A DNA stretch of 64,000 nt from Dermabacteraceae bacterium TAE3-ERU5 (GTDB lineage Bacteria > Actinomycetota > Actinomycetes > Actinomycetales > Dermabacteraceae). The translations under genes and the position numbers were made by a program. The stretch is from NCBI GenBank assembly GCA_019218375.1, contig JAHUUK010000009.1:1-64000 (forward strand). Direction: 5' to 3'. Below, piece after piece: positions 50,543 to 59,995 of this stretch. Each line of letters starts with the position of its first letter. Within the stretch, counting starts at the first letter, position 1. The notes under the pieces were generated by a model. It searched no databases. It was not told the DNA's origin and saw nothing but the letters and a program-made list of their open reading frames with translations.

Positions 50543-53083
50543 ATGCGTAAAGTTCTTTCCACCTATCGGTTACAACTGCACGCGGACTTCACCGCCTATG
50601 ACGCGGCCGCGCTGGTGCCCTACCTTTCTAAGCTGGGGGTATCGCATATTTTCTGCTCCCCCGTGCTGCAGGCGGCGCCTGGCTCGCGTCACGGATACGA
50701 CGTGGTCGATCACTCCCGCATTAGCAGCGATATCGGAGGCGAAGCGGGACTGCGGAAACTGGCAGACACGGCCCACGCTGCCGGTATCGGCCTGGTGGTG
50801 GACGTCGTGCCTAACCACATGGCGGTGCCTTCTCCGGTCTGGCATAACCGCGCCCTTTGGTCGGTTTTGAAAGAAGGTTCCGAATCCCCGTATGCCAAAT
50901 GGTTCGACGTGGATTTGCACGGCAGCGGAGCCATCCTGATGCCGGTTCTCGGGGACAAAATCGGTGATGTTTTGGGGCGTGGCGAGATCACCCTGGACAC
51001 CGTGGAGATCCCGCTGCACGCCGGGTCCAACGAAACCCGTAGTGAAACCGTGGTGCGTTACTACGACCATGTCTTCCCCGTTGCTCCCCATACCGAGAAC
51101 CTGCCCCTCGTAGACCTGCTAGAGCGGCAGTGGTACCGCTTGGCCTACTGGAAGGTCGCGGATGACGAGCTTAACTACAGGCGCTTCTTCGACGTCGATA
51201 CTTTGGCCGCCATCCGGGTTGAAGAACCGGAGGTCTTCGCCGCCAGCCACGAGCTGCTGCTGAGGCTCCACGCGGAGGGTGTGATAGACGGTTTCCGCAT
51301 CGACCACCCGGACGGCCTAGCCGATCCGCGCGGCTACCTGCGTGATCTGGCGGAGGCCAGCAATAACGCCTGGGTGGTCGTAGAAAAAATTCTGGAGGGA
51401 GAAGAAACCCTCCCGCAAGACATGCCCTGTGCGGGCACCACCGGCTACGACGCGCTGTGGCGGGTCGGCGGGCTGTTCCACGATCCGCGCGGGGCCGACG
51501 CCCTCACGGTTGCCTGGCAGCAGGCCACCGGTGACGTTCGTACTTTTAGCCAGATAGCCGCGTTAGCGAAGCAGGAGATAGTCGCTAACTCCCTGTATGC
51601 GGAGGTGCGTCGCCTAACCGATCTCGCCTATACGATCTGCCAGTACGATATTCGCCTGCGCGATCACACCAGGCGCCAACTTGAGGCGTGCATTCTTGCG
51701 CTTTTGCAGGGGATGGATCGTTATCGCGCCTACATTGTGCCGACGGAACCTGCGCCCTCGGCCGAACGCGCGGTGATTACGGAGGCAGCCGAACGCGCGA
51801 AACGCCACCTGGACGAGGAAGACCTAGACACGCTGGAACTGGTGGTCGCCCTGGCCTGCGGTGACGAGGCGGGAAGCGCCGGACGCACGAATTCTCCGCG
51901 CCGCCGCGAGTTCGTGATCCGCTTCGCGCAAACCTGCGGCCCGGTACAGGCAAAGTCCTTGGAAGATACGGCCTTTTACCGCTACAACCGATTCGTCGGC
52001 GTAAACGAGGTGGGCAGCGATCCGCGCATCATCGGCGTGGACCCGGACGAACTGCACGAACACTCCCGGCGCATGGTGCACAGCTTCCCCGATTCCATGA
52101 CCACCCTTTCCACGCACGATACAAAACGCAGCGAGGACACCCGGGCGCGCCTAGCGGTGCTAACCGAGATGCCGCACGAATGGCTGGAAACGGTGACAGA
52201 GCTGCGCGAAGCCACCGCCGCGCAGCGGGGGGCACTGGTCGATCCCGCAATGGAAACGCTGTTTTGGCAGACCCTCGCGGCCTGCTGGGAACTACCCGGC
52301 AGCGAAATAGCGACGATCAGCGAAGAAAGACTCACCGGATACCTGCTGAAGGCTATGCGGGAAGCGAAACTGCACACCACCTGGACAGCGCAAAACAGCG
52401 AATACGAATCCCAGGTGACAGACTTTGCACGCGCGGCGCTAAAGAACGAAAAGGTTGCGGAAGTTCTGGATCAGTGGACCCGCAAGACGCTGCCGCACGT
52501 GCGCACCGCGGTGTTGGGACAGAAGCTGATTCAGCTCACCATGCCGGGCGTGCCCGATGTCTACCAGGGGCAGGAACGAATAGACATCTCTCTGGTGGAT
52601 CCGGATAACCGCCGCCCGGTAAATCATGAGCTGGCTGCGGAACGTCTGGAAAGGATGCTTAGCGGGGCACGCCCCGAAGGCCTGGCGGATGAAAAGCAAT
52701 TCCTGACGCATAACGCCCTGCGGCTGCGCCGCGAAAAGCCAAAGTTTTTCCACGGGCGCGATGCCGCTTACCTGCCCATCGCCACAACCACCGGCCACGC
52801 GGTGGCTTTCGCGCGTGTTCACGCCAGCGAAACAGCGGAAGCTGCCGCGGCACAGAACGCTCCCGAAATCGGCGCTATCACCGTAATCACCCGCCTCGGC
52901 TATTCACTAGCGCACAGGGGTGGTTGGCGCGACGATACGGTAGTCCTGCCCGCTGGCCGCTGGCGCGATCTTTTGAGCGGAGACACCATCTCTGGCGGAG
53001 CGCAGCGCCTTGCCGATCTGTTCTCGGCCTGGCCCGTTGCCCTGCTTGTTCCCGCAGATCCCCAGGAGGATGCCGGTGCGTGA
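50543..53083 (+). CDS. treY: Malto-oligosyltrehalose synthase
   Basis: The enzyme converts the reducing end of a maltodextrin to an alpha,alpha-1,1 (trehalosyl) linkage. The 846-residue GH13 protein has STYRLQLHADFT near the start, LVVDVVPNHMAV, and DGFRIDHPDGLADP (nucleophile Asp). The C-terminal DVYQGQERIDISLVDPDN motif is typical of TreY. It has a GAAGGAG ribosome binding site and overlaps treZ by 8 bp. Confidence 0.96.
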   Translation: MRKVLSTYRLQLHADFTAYDAAALVPYLSKLGVSHIFCSPVLQAAPGSRHGYDVVDHSRISSDIGGEAGLRKLADTAHAAGIGLVVDVVPNHMAVPSPVWHNRALWSVLKEGSESPYAKWFDVDLHGSGAILMPVLGDKIGDVLGRGEITLDTVEIPLHAGSNETRSETVVRYYDHVFPVAPHTENLPLVDLLERQWYRLAYWKVADDELNYRRFFDVDTLAAIRVEEPEVFAASHELLLRLHAEGVIDGFRIDHPDGLADPRGYLRDLAEASNNAWVVVEKILEGEETLPQDMPCAGTTGYDALWRVGGLFHDPRGADALTVAWQQATGDVRTFSQIAALAKQEIVANSLYAEVRRLTDLAYTICQYDIRLRDHTRRQLEACILALLQGMDRYRAYIVPTEPAPSAERAVITEAAERAKRHLDEEDLDTLELVVALACGDEAGSAGRTNSPRRREFVIRFAQTCGPVQAKSLEDTAFYRYNRFVGVNEVGSDPRIIGVDPDELHEHSRRMVHSFPDSMTTLSTHDTKRSEDTRARLAVLTEMPHEWLETVTELREATAAQRGALVDPAMETLFWQTLAACWELPGSEIATISEERLTGYLLKAMREAKLHTTWTAQNSEYESQVTDFARAALKNEKVAEVLDQWTRKTLPHVRTAVLGQKLIQLTMPGVPDVYQGQERIDISLVDPDNRRPVNHELAAERLERMLSGARPEGLADEKQFLTHNALRLRREKPKFFHGRDAAYLPIATTTGHAVAFARVHASETAEAAAAQNAPEIGAITVITRLGYSLAHRGGWRDDTVVLPAGRWRDLLSGDTISGGAQRLADLFSAWPVALLVPADPQEDAGA

Positions 53084-54794
53084 GTTTTCTGTCTGGGCAC
53101 CGTCGGCGCAGAGCCTGCTGATTGAGCTGAACGGGGAGCGTCTGCCCATGCGCAAACGCGCCGACAAAGAGGGCTGGTGGCATCTTCCCGGTATTACCCC
53201 GCGTGCAGGAGACAGATACGCATTCCTGATCGACGGTCAGGGACCGCTGCTTCCCGACCCGCGTTCGCTCAGCCAGCCAGACGGGGTGCACGGGGCAAGC
53301 GAGGTTATCGCGACTGAGGAATTCACGCACTGCGAGCACTGGCACGGAAAAGACCTACGCGGCGCGGTGCTGTACGAACTACACGTGGGAACCTTCACCC
53401 CGGAAGGCACGTTCGATGCCGCGATAGCGAAACTGGATCATCTGGTAACGCTGGGTGTAGACGCTGTGGAAGTAATGCCCGTGGCAGCATTTCCCGGCGA
53501 GCGCGGCTGGGGCTATGACGGGGTTGATTTGTTCGCCGTACATAGCGCATACGGTGGGCCGCACGCCTTTAACCGTTTCATTACCGCAGCCCACGAGGCC
53601 GGTATCGCGGTGGTGCTGGACGTGGTTTATAACCATCTGGGCCCGGCGGGAAACTATTTGGGAATGTTTGGCCCCTATTTCACCTCCCGGCACGAAACCC
53701 CTTGGGGGCAGGCCGTAAACCTGGACGATGAGGGCAGCGGCGAGGTGCGCGCTTTTATCCGTGACAACGCGCGGCAGTGGTTAGAGACTTTCCGCCTGGA
53801 CGGGCTACGGTTGGATGCCGTGCACGAGCTGCGCGATGATTCGCAGCGGCACATTCTGTGCGATCTGGCAGCGGATGCCGCTCAGGTTTCCCATCCCGTT
53901 ACCCTGTTCGCGGAATCGGACCAGAATCAGCCGATCACGGTGACGCCGCTAGAGTCGGGCGGTATGGGGATGCAGGCGCAGTGGGCCGACGATATCCACC
54001 ACGCGCTGCACGTTTTCTTCAGCGGGGAAACCTCCGGTTACTACGCGGATTTTGCGGCGGCGGAGGCGTTAGCAAAGACGCTCACCAGGGTGTTCCTGCA
54101 CGACGGCGGATTTTCTAGTTTCCGCAACCAAAATTGGGGCGCTCCCGTGGATCCGTCCTCCCCGTACTACGACGGCCATGCTTTCGTTGCTTCCCTGCAA
54201 AATCACGACCAGGTGGGAAACCGTGCAGCGGGCGATAGGATCCATCACACGATCTCGCCGCTAGCCCAGCGGGCAGCCGCCGCCCTCTACCTGCTTTCGC
54301 CTTTCACCCCAATGCTGTTCATGGGAGAGGAATGGGCGTGCTCTTCCCCGTTCGCGTTCTTCACGGACCACGATGCGCAGCTGGGTCCGCTGGTTAGCGC
54401 GGGCAGGCGCGAAGAGTTCGCGCGCATGGGTTGGGGCGATGAGGTTCCCGATCCGCAGTCTGTGCAGACCGCCCTGGATTCGCGCCTGGACTGGGAAGAA
54501 CTTACTACACCTAAGCATGCCGACATGTTCGCCTGGTACCGGGAGCTGATCTCCCTCAGGCACAGGTACGGGTGTTTCGCGTCCGGGGATCTTTCCCAAA
54601 CTTCGCTACAGATGCTTACCGAGCGCGCCCTCGTTTATCGTCGCGGTGAATGCGCCTTGGTGGTGAACCTGGAGCTTCACCCGGTTTCGGTTCCGCAGCT
54701 GCCCGCTATGCGTATTCTTGCGGGCGCCGACAGGGGCGCGCTCTTTACGGGCCTCGCCGCTCCGGAAAGCGTTTACGTGCTGTGCCCGCAATAG
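53076..54794 (+). CDS. treZ: Malto-oligosyltrehalose trehalohydrolase
   Basis: The enzyme releases free trehalose from the product of TreY. The 572-residue GH13 protein begins VREFSVWAPSAQSLLIELNG (CBM48-like). It has VVLDVVYNHLGPAGNYL, the nucleophile Asp in LDGLRLDAVHEL and a LFAESDQN acid/base region. The GTG at 53076 is preferred because AGGAGG lies 6 nt upstream; an ATG two codons earlier is too close to that site. It overlaps the treY stop. Confidence 0.95.
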   Translation: MREFSVWAPSAQSLLIELNGERLPMRKRADKEGWWHLPGITPRAGDRYAFLIDGQGPLLPDPRSLSQPDGVHGASEVIATEEFTHCEHWHGKDLRGAVLYELHVGTFTPEGTFDAAIAKLDHLVTLGVDAVEVMPVAAFPGERGWGYDGVDLFAVHSAYGGPHAFNRFITAAHEAGIAVVLDVVYNHLGPAGNYLGMFGPYFTSRHETPWGQAVNLDDEGSGEVRAFIRDNARQWLETFRLDGLRLDAVHELRDDSQRHILCDLAADAAQVSHPVTLFAESDQNQPITVTPLESGGMGMQAQWADDIHHALHVFFSGETSGYYADFAAAEALAKTLTRVFLHDGGFSSFRNQNWGAPVDPSSPYYDGHAFVASLQNHDQVGNRAAGDRIHHTISPLAQRAAAALYLLSPFTPMLFMGEEWACSSPFAFFTDHDAQLGPLVSAGRREEFARMGWGDEVPDPQSVQTALDSRLDWEELTTPKHADMFAWYRELISLRHRYGCFASGDLSQTSLQMLTERALVYRRGECALVVNLELHPVSVPQLPAMRILAGADRGALFTGLAAPESVYVLCPQ

Positions 54795-55537
54795 CGTTTA
54801 ACCTGGTGCTGGCTCAGGGTGAGGTTTTGCCTTCCCCCCTGCCCGTTACGGCTACCCCGTGCGGGGAAGAAACACTTGCCGAGGAACTGCTACCCGCCGG
54901 GGATACCAGCCTGCGGGCCGTCATGAATCGCAGCATAGACGGTGGCGTGGCCGACTCGTCCGGGACGAGCCGGGGCTTGCGTAGCGACGAAGATTTTTTC
55001 GTGTTTTCCGCCTGCCGGGCGCTTGCCGACGCGATCGTGGTCGGCGCGCAAACCGTTCGGAGCGAGCCGTATCGGCGCCCCAAGGGACGCGCCGGGATCC
55101 GCAAACTGCGCCCCTCCGGGAAGGAATTTCCCGCCCTGGTGGTAGTTACTGCTTCCGGCATCCTGCCCCCCGGCCTGGACCCGGACTGGCCCACCTACTT
55201 AGCGATTCCCACGGGGAGCGATCTGCCCGCCGCATTCCCGCAAGAGCGGATACTGCCTTTCGGCTCCCTCCCCGATCTGCGCGCACAGCTACATCAGATG
55301 GGGCTGCGCCACCTCCTGCTGGAGGGCGGCCCTTCGCTGCTGGCGGGGTTCCTTGCGGAGTCCTTAGTTGACGAACTGTGCCTGAGCGAAAGCCACCTCA
55401 CGCTCGGCGCGGGGAGCACTCCCCTGCTCGGCGGTGACGCCCCCTCCGCGCAGCAAAGCGCCCGCTGGCGGTTGGAAACCCTGCTTGTCGGCACGGAAGT
55501 CACCTTTAGCCGGTATCGCCGCCGGAAAATCTCCTAA
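54782..55537 (+). CDS. RibD C-terminal domain (pyrimidine reductase-like) protein
   Basis: This 251-residue protein resembles the reductase half of riboflavin enzyme RibD and dihydrofolate reductase-like proteins: RAVMNRSIDGGVADSSG, CRALADAIVVGAQTVRSE, and HLLLEGGPSLLAGFL near the C-terminus. It lacks the deaminase half. No riboflavin genes are near, so the substrate is uncertain. The GTG at 54782 overlaps treZ by 13 bp; GTG 54806 is an alternative. Co-transcription with treZ is likely but a functional link is not evident. Confidence 0.82.
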   Translation: MPAIAFNLVLAQGEVLPSPLPVTATPCGEETLAEELLPAGDTSLRAVMNRSIDGGVADSSGTSRGLRSDEDFFVFSACRALADAIVVGAQTVRSEPYRRPKGRAGIRKLRPSGKEFPALVVVTASGILPPGLDPDWPTYLAIPTGSDLPAAFPQERILPFGSLPDLRAQLHQMGLRHLLLEGGPSLLAGFLAESLVDELCLSESHLTLGAGSTPLLGGDAPSAQQSARWRLETLLVGTEVTFSRYRRRKIS

Positions 55538-55589
55538 TGCCGCCGCGCAGGTCTAGCACCGTCACGCGCGTGAGCTGCGCGCAAAGAAA

Positions 55590-56774
55590 CTAATCAGCCA
55601 GCGTCTTTTCCAGCCAGGCCGCCACCTCTTTCTCCCAGCGGTGGCGATCCACGTTCCATTCGCAGATGTGCGGCGCCCCCTGGTATTCACTCAGCTCAAT
55701 CAGATCGGGCCTGCGCGCAGCCAAATCACGGGAAGGCCCAATCGGCACGAAGGCGTCGTCTGCGGAGTGAATCAGCAGCGTCTTGCAGGTGAGGTAATTT
55801 TCGTAAAAGTCAGGGTTCATTTCGGCGAGCGCGAGCGGTTCGCGCAGCTGCAACAGCCTGCTGCCGAGCGGCGAGGTGAGCATCCAGAGCGCGGTTTTTT
55901 CTACCGGGCGCGGAATCCACATGGCGCGGGCATGGTAGGTGAGGATGTCGTGCCAATCTACGGCCGGGCCGTCCAGGATGATCCCGGCCAGCTGCTGCGG
56001 GAAGCGGGTGTGAACCGACAACCTGAGGGCGATGCTTCCCCCCATCGAGTAGCCGAGCACCACGACCTTGCGTGCCCCCTGCGCGAGAGCGTATTCGATT
56101 GCCGCGTCGGCATCCTCCCATTCGTTCGCCCCCAGGTGATAGAGCTGATCAGGCGAAGCGGGAACGTCTTGATCGTTGCGGTAAGTGATGCTGAGGGAAT
56201 GCAGCCCCTGCCGGTTAATGACGGGTAGTGCCCGCAAAGCTTCCACGCGGGAAGAACCGTGCCCGTGCACGATAATCACCCAGTCGTCGCTCGCGTTGTC
56301 CTCCCCCGGCGGTACGTGCCAGGCAGGCATAGCGCCGACGGGGGTCTGCACCATTACCTCGTTAAAGGCAAGGCCGTGGGCGGTCAGCGGGGTGCCGCGA
56401 TAGTAGGTGCCGCGCCAGCAGGCCGGACCCGGCTCCAGCTTCTCCGGGCTGTCGGTCGCGATAATCGGGCGACGCACGTACTTTCCGGACACGGTCGGTT
56501 CCCCGACCCTAGTGTGAATCGCCCCGCCCTGCTGCTGGATCGCGTAGCGTCCCGGAGCGGTGGTGAGCGGCGTCGGGTCCAGCAAAACATGATCCGAGGT
56601 GACGCCACGCACGTAGACGTCGGGCCGGCGGGTGCGCAGCGGTACGATCGGTTGCCTCGCGACGTAACGCGCCCCAGCCCCGAAGGCTGCGCCTAACCCG
56701 AGAGCGCTCGCCGCAGCGAGTGTTCCCGTTACTGAGGGGCGTGAAAGTTCTCTGCAAGTCCCGCGGTTTGCCAT
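55590..56774 (-). CDS. Alpha/beta hydrolase with N-terminal membrane anchor
   Basis: This 394-residue protein has a hydrophobic N-terminal segment (GTLAAASALGLGAAFGAG), a 120-residue region before the fold and an alpha/beta hydrolase domain. The HG oxyanion motif (IIVHGHGSSR), nucleophile Ser in VVLGYSMGGS, Asp in SADDAFV and His in GAPHICEW are all visible, so it should be an active esterase or peptidase. The substrate is unknown. The start is ATG 56774; TACGAT lies 6 nt before it, suggesting a leaderless transcript. Confidence 0.8.
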   Translation of the reverse strand: MANRGTCRELSRPSVTGTLAAASALGLGAAFGAGARYVARQPIVPLRTRRPDVYVRGVTSDHVLLDPTPLTTAPGRYAIQQQGGAIHTRVGEPTVSGKYVRRPIIATDSPEKLEPGPACWRGTYYRGTPLTAHGLAFNEVMVQTPVGAMPAWHVPPGEDNASDDWVIIVHGHGSSRVEALRALPVINRQGLHSLSITYRNDQDVPASPDQLYHLGANEWEDADAAIEYALAQGARKVVVLGYSMGGSIALRLSVHTRFPQQLAGIILDGPAVDWHDILTYHARAMWIPRPVEKTALWMLTSPLGSRLLQLREPLALAEMNPDFYENYLTCKTLLIHSADDAFVPIGPSRDLAARRPDLIELSEYQGAPHICEWNVDRHRWEKEVAAWLEKTLAD

Positions 56775-56780
56775 GCTGTC

Positions 56781-56786
56781 ATCGTA
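56781..56786 (-). promoter_or_regulatory. Putative -10 box of the hydrolase gene (leaderless)
   Basis: TACGAT then six bases then ATG on the minus strand. It lies back to back with the -10 of the divergent gene only 9 bp away. Confidence 0.4.
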
Positions 56787-56795
56787 TGCGAGCGC

Positions 56796-56801
56796 TAGTA
56801 T
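56796..56801 (+). promoter_or_regulatory. Putative -10 box of the 56809 gene (leaderless)
   Basis: TAGTAT is followed by seven bases and the ATG at 56809. Confidence 0.4.
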
Positions 56802-56808
56802 CGTCCGC

Positions 56809-57318
56809 ATGTCATGTTCGTTTATCGTGCTGTCCGAAGTGGAACTTTCTCCCGCCGACGCGCAACGCGCTGTCCGGCTGCTCGGCTGCGACGGGGATGA
56901 GGAGTGCCCGCTTCCCTCTGTACGTATCGTGGTCCCGGCCGTCCCCCAGCGTTCCTTGGTTGCGGAGGTGATCGATGATCTGGCGCTTTTCCGCATCGAT
57001 CTGGCCGCACGTGACCTGGCTGCGCGGATGCGCGGAGATCAGCTTTTGGAACGCAGCGATTCCGCGCGGGTCCTGGAAAGCTGCCAGGACGCTTTCAAGC
57101 GCATCGGCTGCGAGGTTGTCTCCGCCGAGTGCGAGGAGAATGCCCTGGCTGCGGTTTCGAGTGGCGTTGATGATTGCGAAACCCAAACCGTGGTCGTGTT
57201 CACGATGCCACAACTGGTCGAAGAAACGCTGGAGCTGGACTGGGCGCACCTTGTCGAAGACGCTTTAAACACCAGCGTTGTGCACCTCTATCCGGGCTAC
57301 GAAGGTATCGGCAGTTAG
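56809..57318 (+). CDS. Conserved hypothetical cytosolic protein
   Basis: This 169-residue protein starts MSCSFIVLSEVEL. It is acidic, has no signal peptide or membrane helix, and looks like an alternating alpha/beta fold (SVRIVVPAVPQ, TQTVVVFTMPQLVEET, TSVVHLYPGYEG). No family is recognised. It is divergent from the hydrolase and upstream of DUF3000-rnd. Confidence 0.65.
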   Translation: MSCSFIVLSEVELSPADAQRAVRLLGCDGDEECPLPSVRIVVPAVPQRSLVAEVIDDLALFRIDLAARDLAARMRGDQLLERSDSARVLESCQDAFKRIGCEVVSAECEENALAAVSSGVDDCETQTVVVFTMPQLVEETLELDWAHLVEDALNTSVVHLYPGYEGIGS

Positions 57319-57402
57319 CCGGGGCGCAAGTTTCACTGCCCGTTTTTAGCAGCGCTATCGGGCTTATCGGCGCGCCGCCACTGTAGTTTGCTTTCCTGCC
57401 GC

Positions 57403-57408
57403 TAGTCT
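57403..57408 (+). promoter_or_regulatory. Putative -10 box of the DUF3000-rnd operon (leaderless)
   Basis: TAGTCT is followed by six bases and the GTG at 57415. Confidence 0.45.
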
Positions 57409-57414
57409 TTTTTC

Positions 57415-58029
57415 GTGACTGTTCACAGGTTCCCTCCCGCGCGCGAAGCTTTCCTACTGCTTCAGCAGCAGATGACTGCGGCTCCCATGCGCCCCGAGGT
57501 GAGCTGGCAGGAGATCCCCGCCCCGGCGCAGCTCGCCCCGTTCTCTTTCGCGGCTTCTGCCGACGTCGAGTTTCAGGGGGAGGACGTCGCGTCGGGCCGT
57601 TTCATCCTGCTGCACGATCCCGCGGGGCAGGAAAACTGGGACGGGCAATTCCGCATCGTCACTTTAGTAAACGCACAGCTCGAACCGGAGTTCGCCACGG
57701 AAGCCATGCTCGGCGATGTGGCTTGGTCCTGGGTTACCGAATCCTTGGAACTTAACGATGCTCAGGCGCTGCAGCTGGGATGCACAGTCACCCGCGTGGT
57801 TTCGCAGTCGTACGGTTCCCTGGCGATCCGCCCTTCTAGCGTGGATGCGGAACTGCGCGCTTCTTGGACCCCCGAGGACCCTCAGCAGCTCGCGGCGCAT
57901 TTCGCCGCCTGGGGATCGCTGATGTGCGCTGCGGGCGGTCTGCCCCCGCTACCCGTCGAGGTTTCCCCGCTCACCCCCACTCACCGCGCGCGTTCGCCGC
58001 GCTGCCAGGAGGTTACTTCTTCACCATGA
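57415..58029 (+). CDS. DUF3000 family protein
   Basis: This 204-residue actinobacterial protein of unknown function has the family features EVSWQEIPAPAQLAPFSFA, GRFILLHDPAGQENWDG and MLGDVAWSWVTESL. DUF3000 genes characteristically precede an RNase D gene, as here, with an ATGA overlap. A role with RNase D is plausible but undemonstrated. Confidence 0.88.
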   Translation: MTVHRFPPAREAFLLLQQQMTAAPMRPEVSWQEIPAPAQLAPFSFAASADVEFQGEDVASGRFILLHDPAGQENWDGQFRIVTLVNAQLEPEFATEAMLGDVAWSWVTESLELNDAQALQLGCTVTRVVSQSYGSLAIRPSSVDAELRASWTPEDPQQLAAHFAAWGSLMCAAGGLPPLPVEVSPLTPTHRARSPRCQEVTSSP

Positions 58030-59282
58030 CCGTCACGCAACGACGCACTCGGGAACGCAACCGGGACCGAGCGCTACGTCCCGTCAAGGTGAAGGAGCCG
58101 GGGCTTCCCCGCATGGACGAACCTCGCGGCGGCATACCCGAGGTTGTCGATAGGCTGCAACCGCTGCTGGCCTGGTGCCAAAAGACAGAGACGGGCAACG
58201 GCCCGATCGCGGTGGATTCGGAACGGGCGTCCTCTTTCCGTTACAGCTCCCGCGCCTATCTGATTCAGCTGCATAGCCGTGAGGCCGGGACGCTTCTCAT
58301 CGACCCGTTGGCGTTCGCGATGCCCCCTAGCCTGAAGCGGGTATTGAGCGGGCGGGAGTGGGTGCTGCATTCCGCTAGCGCCGACCTTCCTTGCCTGGCT
58401 GAACTGGATCTGGTTCCCGACGCGATTTTTGATACGGAACTTGCCGCGCGACTCCTCGGCATGGAGCGCGTAGGGCTTGGCTCCGTGGTTGAGGACACCC
58501 TGGGTGTGAAGCTGGCTAAGGAGCATTCCGCTGCCGACTGGTCCACCCGTCCCCTGCCAAAGCCCTGGCTGGCTTACGCCGCGCTCGACGTAGACGTTCT
58601 GCTTGACGTGCGCGATATTTTGCAGCAGCGCCTGGTAGACGCGGGAAAGAGTGAATGGGCCAGCCAAGAATTTTCCTACGTTCGGCTAAATTCCGAGCCG
58701 CGTAAGCGCAGCGAGCCCTGGCGTTCACTGCACGGTTTAGGCAAGCTTAGGGCGGCCCGGCAGCTTGCCCTAGCCCGTGAACTTTGGCAGTTGCGGGATT
58801 CGATTGCCAGGGAAGAAGACCTCTCACCGCACCTGGTGCTGCGCGATAGAACGATCGTGGCCCTCAGCCTGGCCCAGCCCAAGGATCGCTCTAGTTTCCA
58901 GCGGATAGCGCAGGTGAAGGGCGAATATAAGGATCGTTTCTGGCGAGCGGCGCAGGCTGCCTACGCGCTGCCGCAGTCGCACCTGCCCGCGACCAAGGAC
59001 CCCGATGCCAGCAAGTTTGGCCGCCACGCAATTCGCCGCAGCAGCGATAGCGCGCAGCGGCTGCAGGAGCTGCGCGATGCGCTGAGCGTGACCGCGAAAG
59101 AGAACTCTCTACCCCTCGAAAACCTACTCACCCCGTCGTTCCTGCGCCGTTTCGTGCATGAGCATCCCGGCCAGGTCAGCGCCGCCCAAGCTGCGCAGGC
59201 GCTTACGAGCTACGGTGCAAGAAGCTGGCAGGTCGCGCTGTCGGCCCCGGTGATAGCCGCCACTCCCCTGGTTAAAGCGTGA
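58026..59282 (+). CDS. rnd: Ribonuclease D-like 3'-5' exonuclease with HRDC domain
   Basis: This 418-residue protein has a DEDD exonuclease domain (PIAVDSERASSFRY with the first Asp and Glu, SASADLPCLAELDL, YAALDVDVLLDV with the last Asp). An HRDC domain follows from about residue 230. Such proteins trim tRNA 3' ends and other stable RNAs. The start is ATG 58026, overlapping the DUF3000 stop. Confidence 0.92.
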   Translation: MTVTQRRTRERNRDRALRPVKVKEPGLPRMDEPRGGIPEVVDRLQPLLAWCQKTETGNGPIAVDSERASSFRYSSRAYLIQLHSREAGTLLIDPLAFAMPPSLKRVLSGREWVLHSASADLPCLAELDLVPDAIFDTELAARLLGMERVGLGSVVEDTLGVKLAKEHSAADWSTRPLPKPWLAYAALDVDVLLDVRDILQQRLVDAGKSEWASQEFSYVRLNSEPRKRSEPWRSLHGLGKLRAARQLALARELWQLRDSIAREEDLSPHLVLRDRTIVALSLAQPKDRSSFQRIAQVKGEYKDRFWRAAQAAYALPQSHLPATKDPDASKFGRHAIRRSSDSAQRLQELRDALSVTAKENSLPLENLLTPSFLRRFVHEHPGQVSAAQAAQALTSYGARSWQVALSAPVIAATPLVKA

Positions 59283-59285
59283 CGA

Positions 59286-59329
59286 TAAGTAAAAGCCCCT
59301 CGCCATTAATTTGGTGAGGGGCTTTTACG
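59286..59329. terminator. Bidirectional terminator between rnd and the NUDIX gene
   Basis: GTAAAAGCCCCTCGCC pairs with GGTGAGGGGCTTTTAC around an AT-rich loop; T residues follow on the plus strand and the reverse strand reads similarly. Confidence 0.85.
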
Positions 59330-59345
59330 TTTGTGCCTATTTAGC

Positions 59346-59995
59346 TCAGATTCCGCGCAGACGCGGCGCCGCCAGCCAGGGGGCATCCGCGGGGCGCAGG
59401 CTGGCGAGGGTTTCGTCCTGGCGCAGCGCCGCCAGCAAAGCCGGGATCGCGGCCACCACTACCCCGTTTTGTACCTCACCGGCCAAGATGGCCGACATGA
59501 CGGCGTCCACCGGCCACCAAGAATGAACTATTTCCGCCTCTTCGCCCTCGCGCACGTAGGCGGGGTCGGGTGCGTAGCTGACGTCGGTAGAGACGAACAC
59601 CCGGATCGCTTCGTCGCAGCTACCCGCTGAGGGGAACAGATCGATCAGGGTTTTTTCGCCCGCGCTAACGTAGCCGGTTTCTTCGCGTAGTTCCCGGCGC
59701 GCCGATAGATAGGGCGCTTCGCCGTCCACGTCCAACAGCCCGGCGGGCAGCTCCCAGAAGGTAACCCCGGCCGGGTGGCGGTATTGCTTGATGAGCAGCA
59801 CCTGCCAGGTTTCGCCCTCCCGGCGCAGCGCGCACATGCTCACTGCGCCGGTGTGGCGAATATAGTCGCGGCGGAAAGTGTTTCCCGGCGCGAAGTTGAC
59901 GGTATCGCGCACCACGTCCCAGATCGCGCCGCGGCACAGCAGCTCGGTGCTGACCGTGTCGCGGCGACCGATCAGGTCCCTGGGGCGCTCACGCA

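Noticed and set aside
53010-53075. Earlier in-frame codons as the treZ start
   Set aside because: They lie deep inside treY without a ribosome binding site; GTG 53076 has AGGAGG at good spacing.
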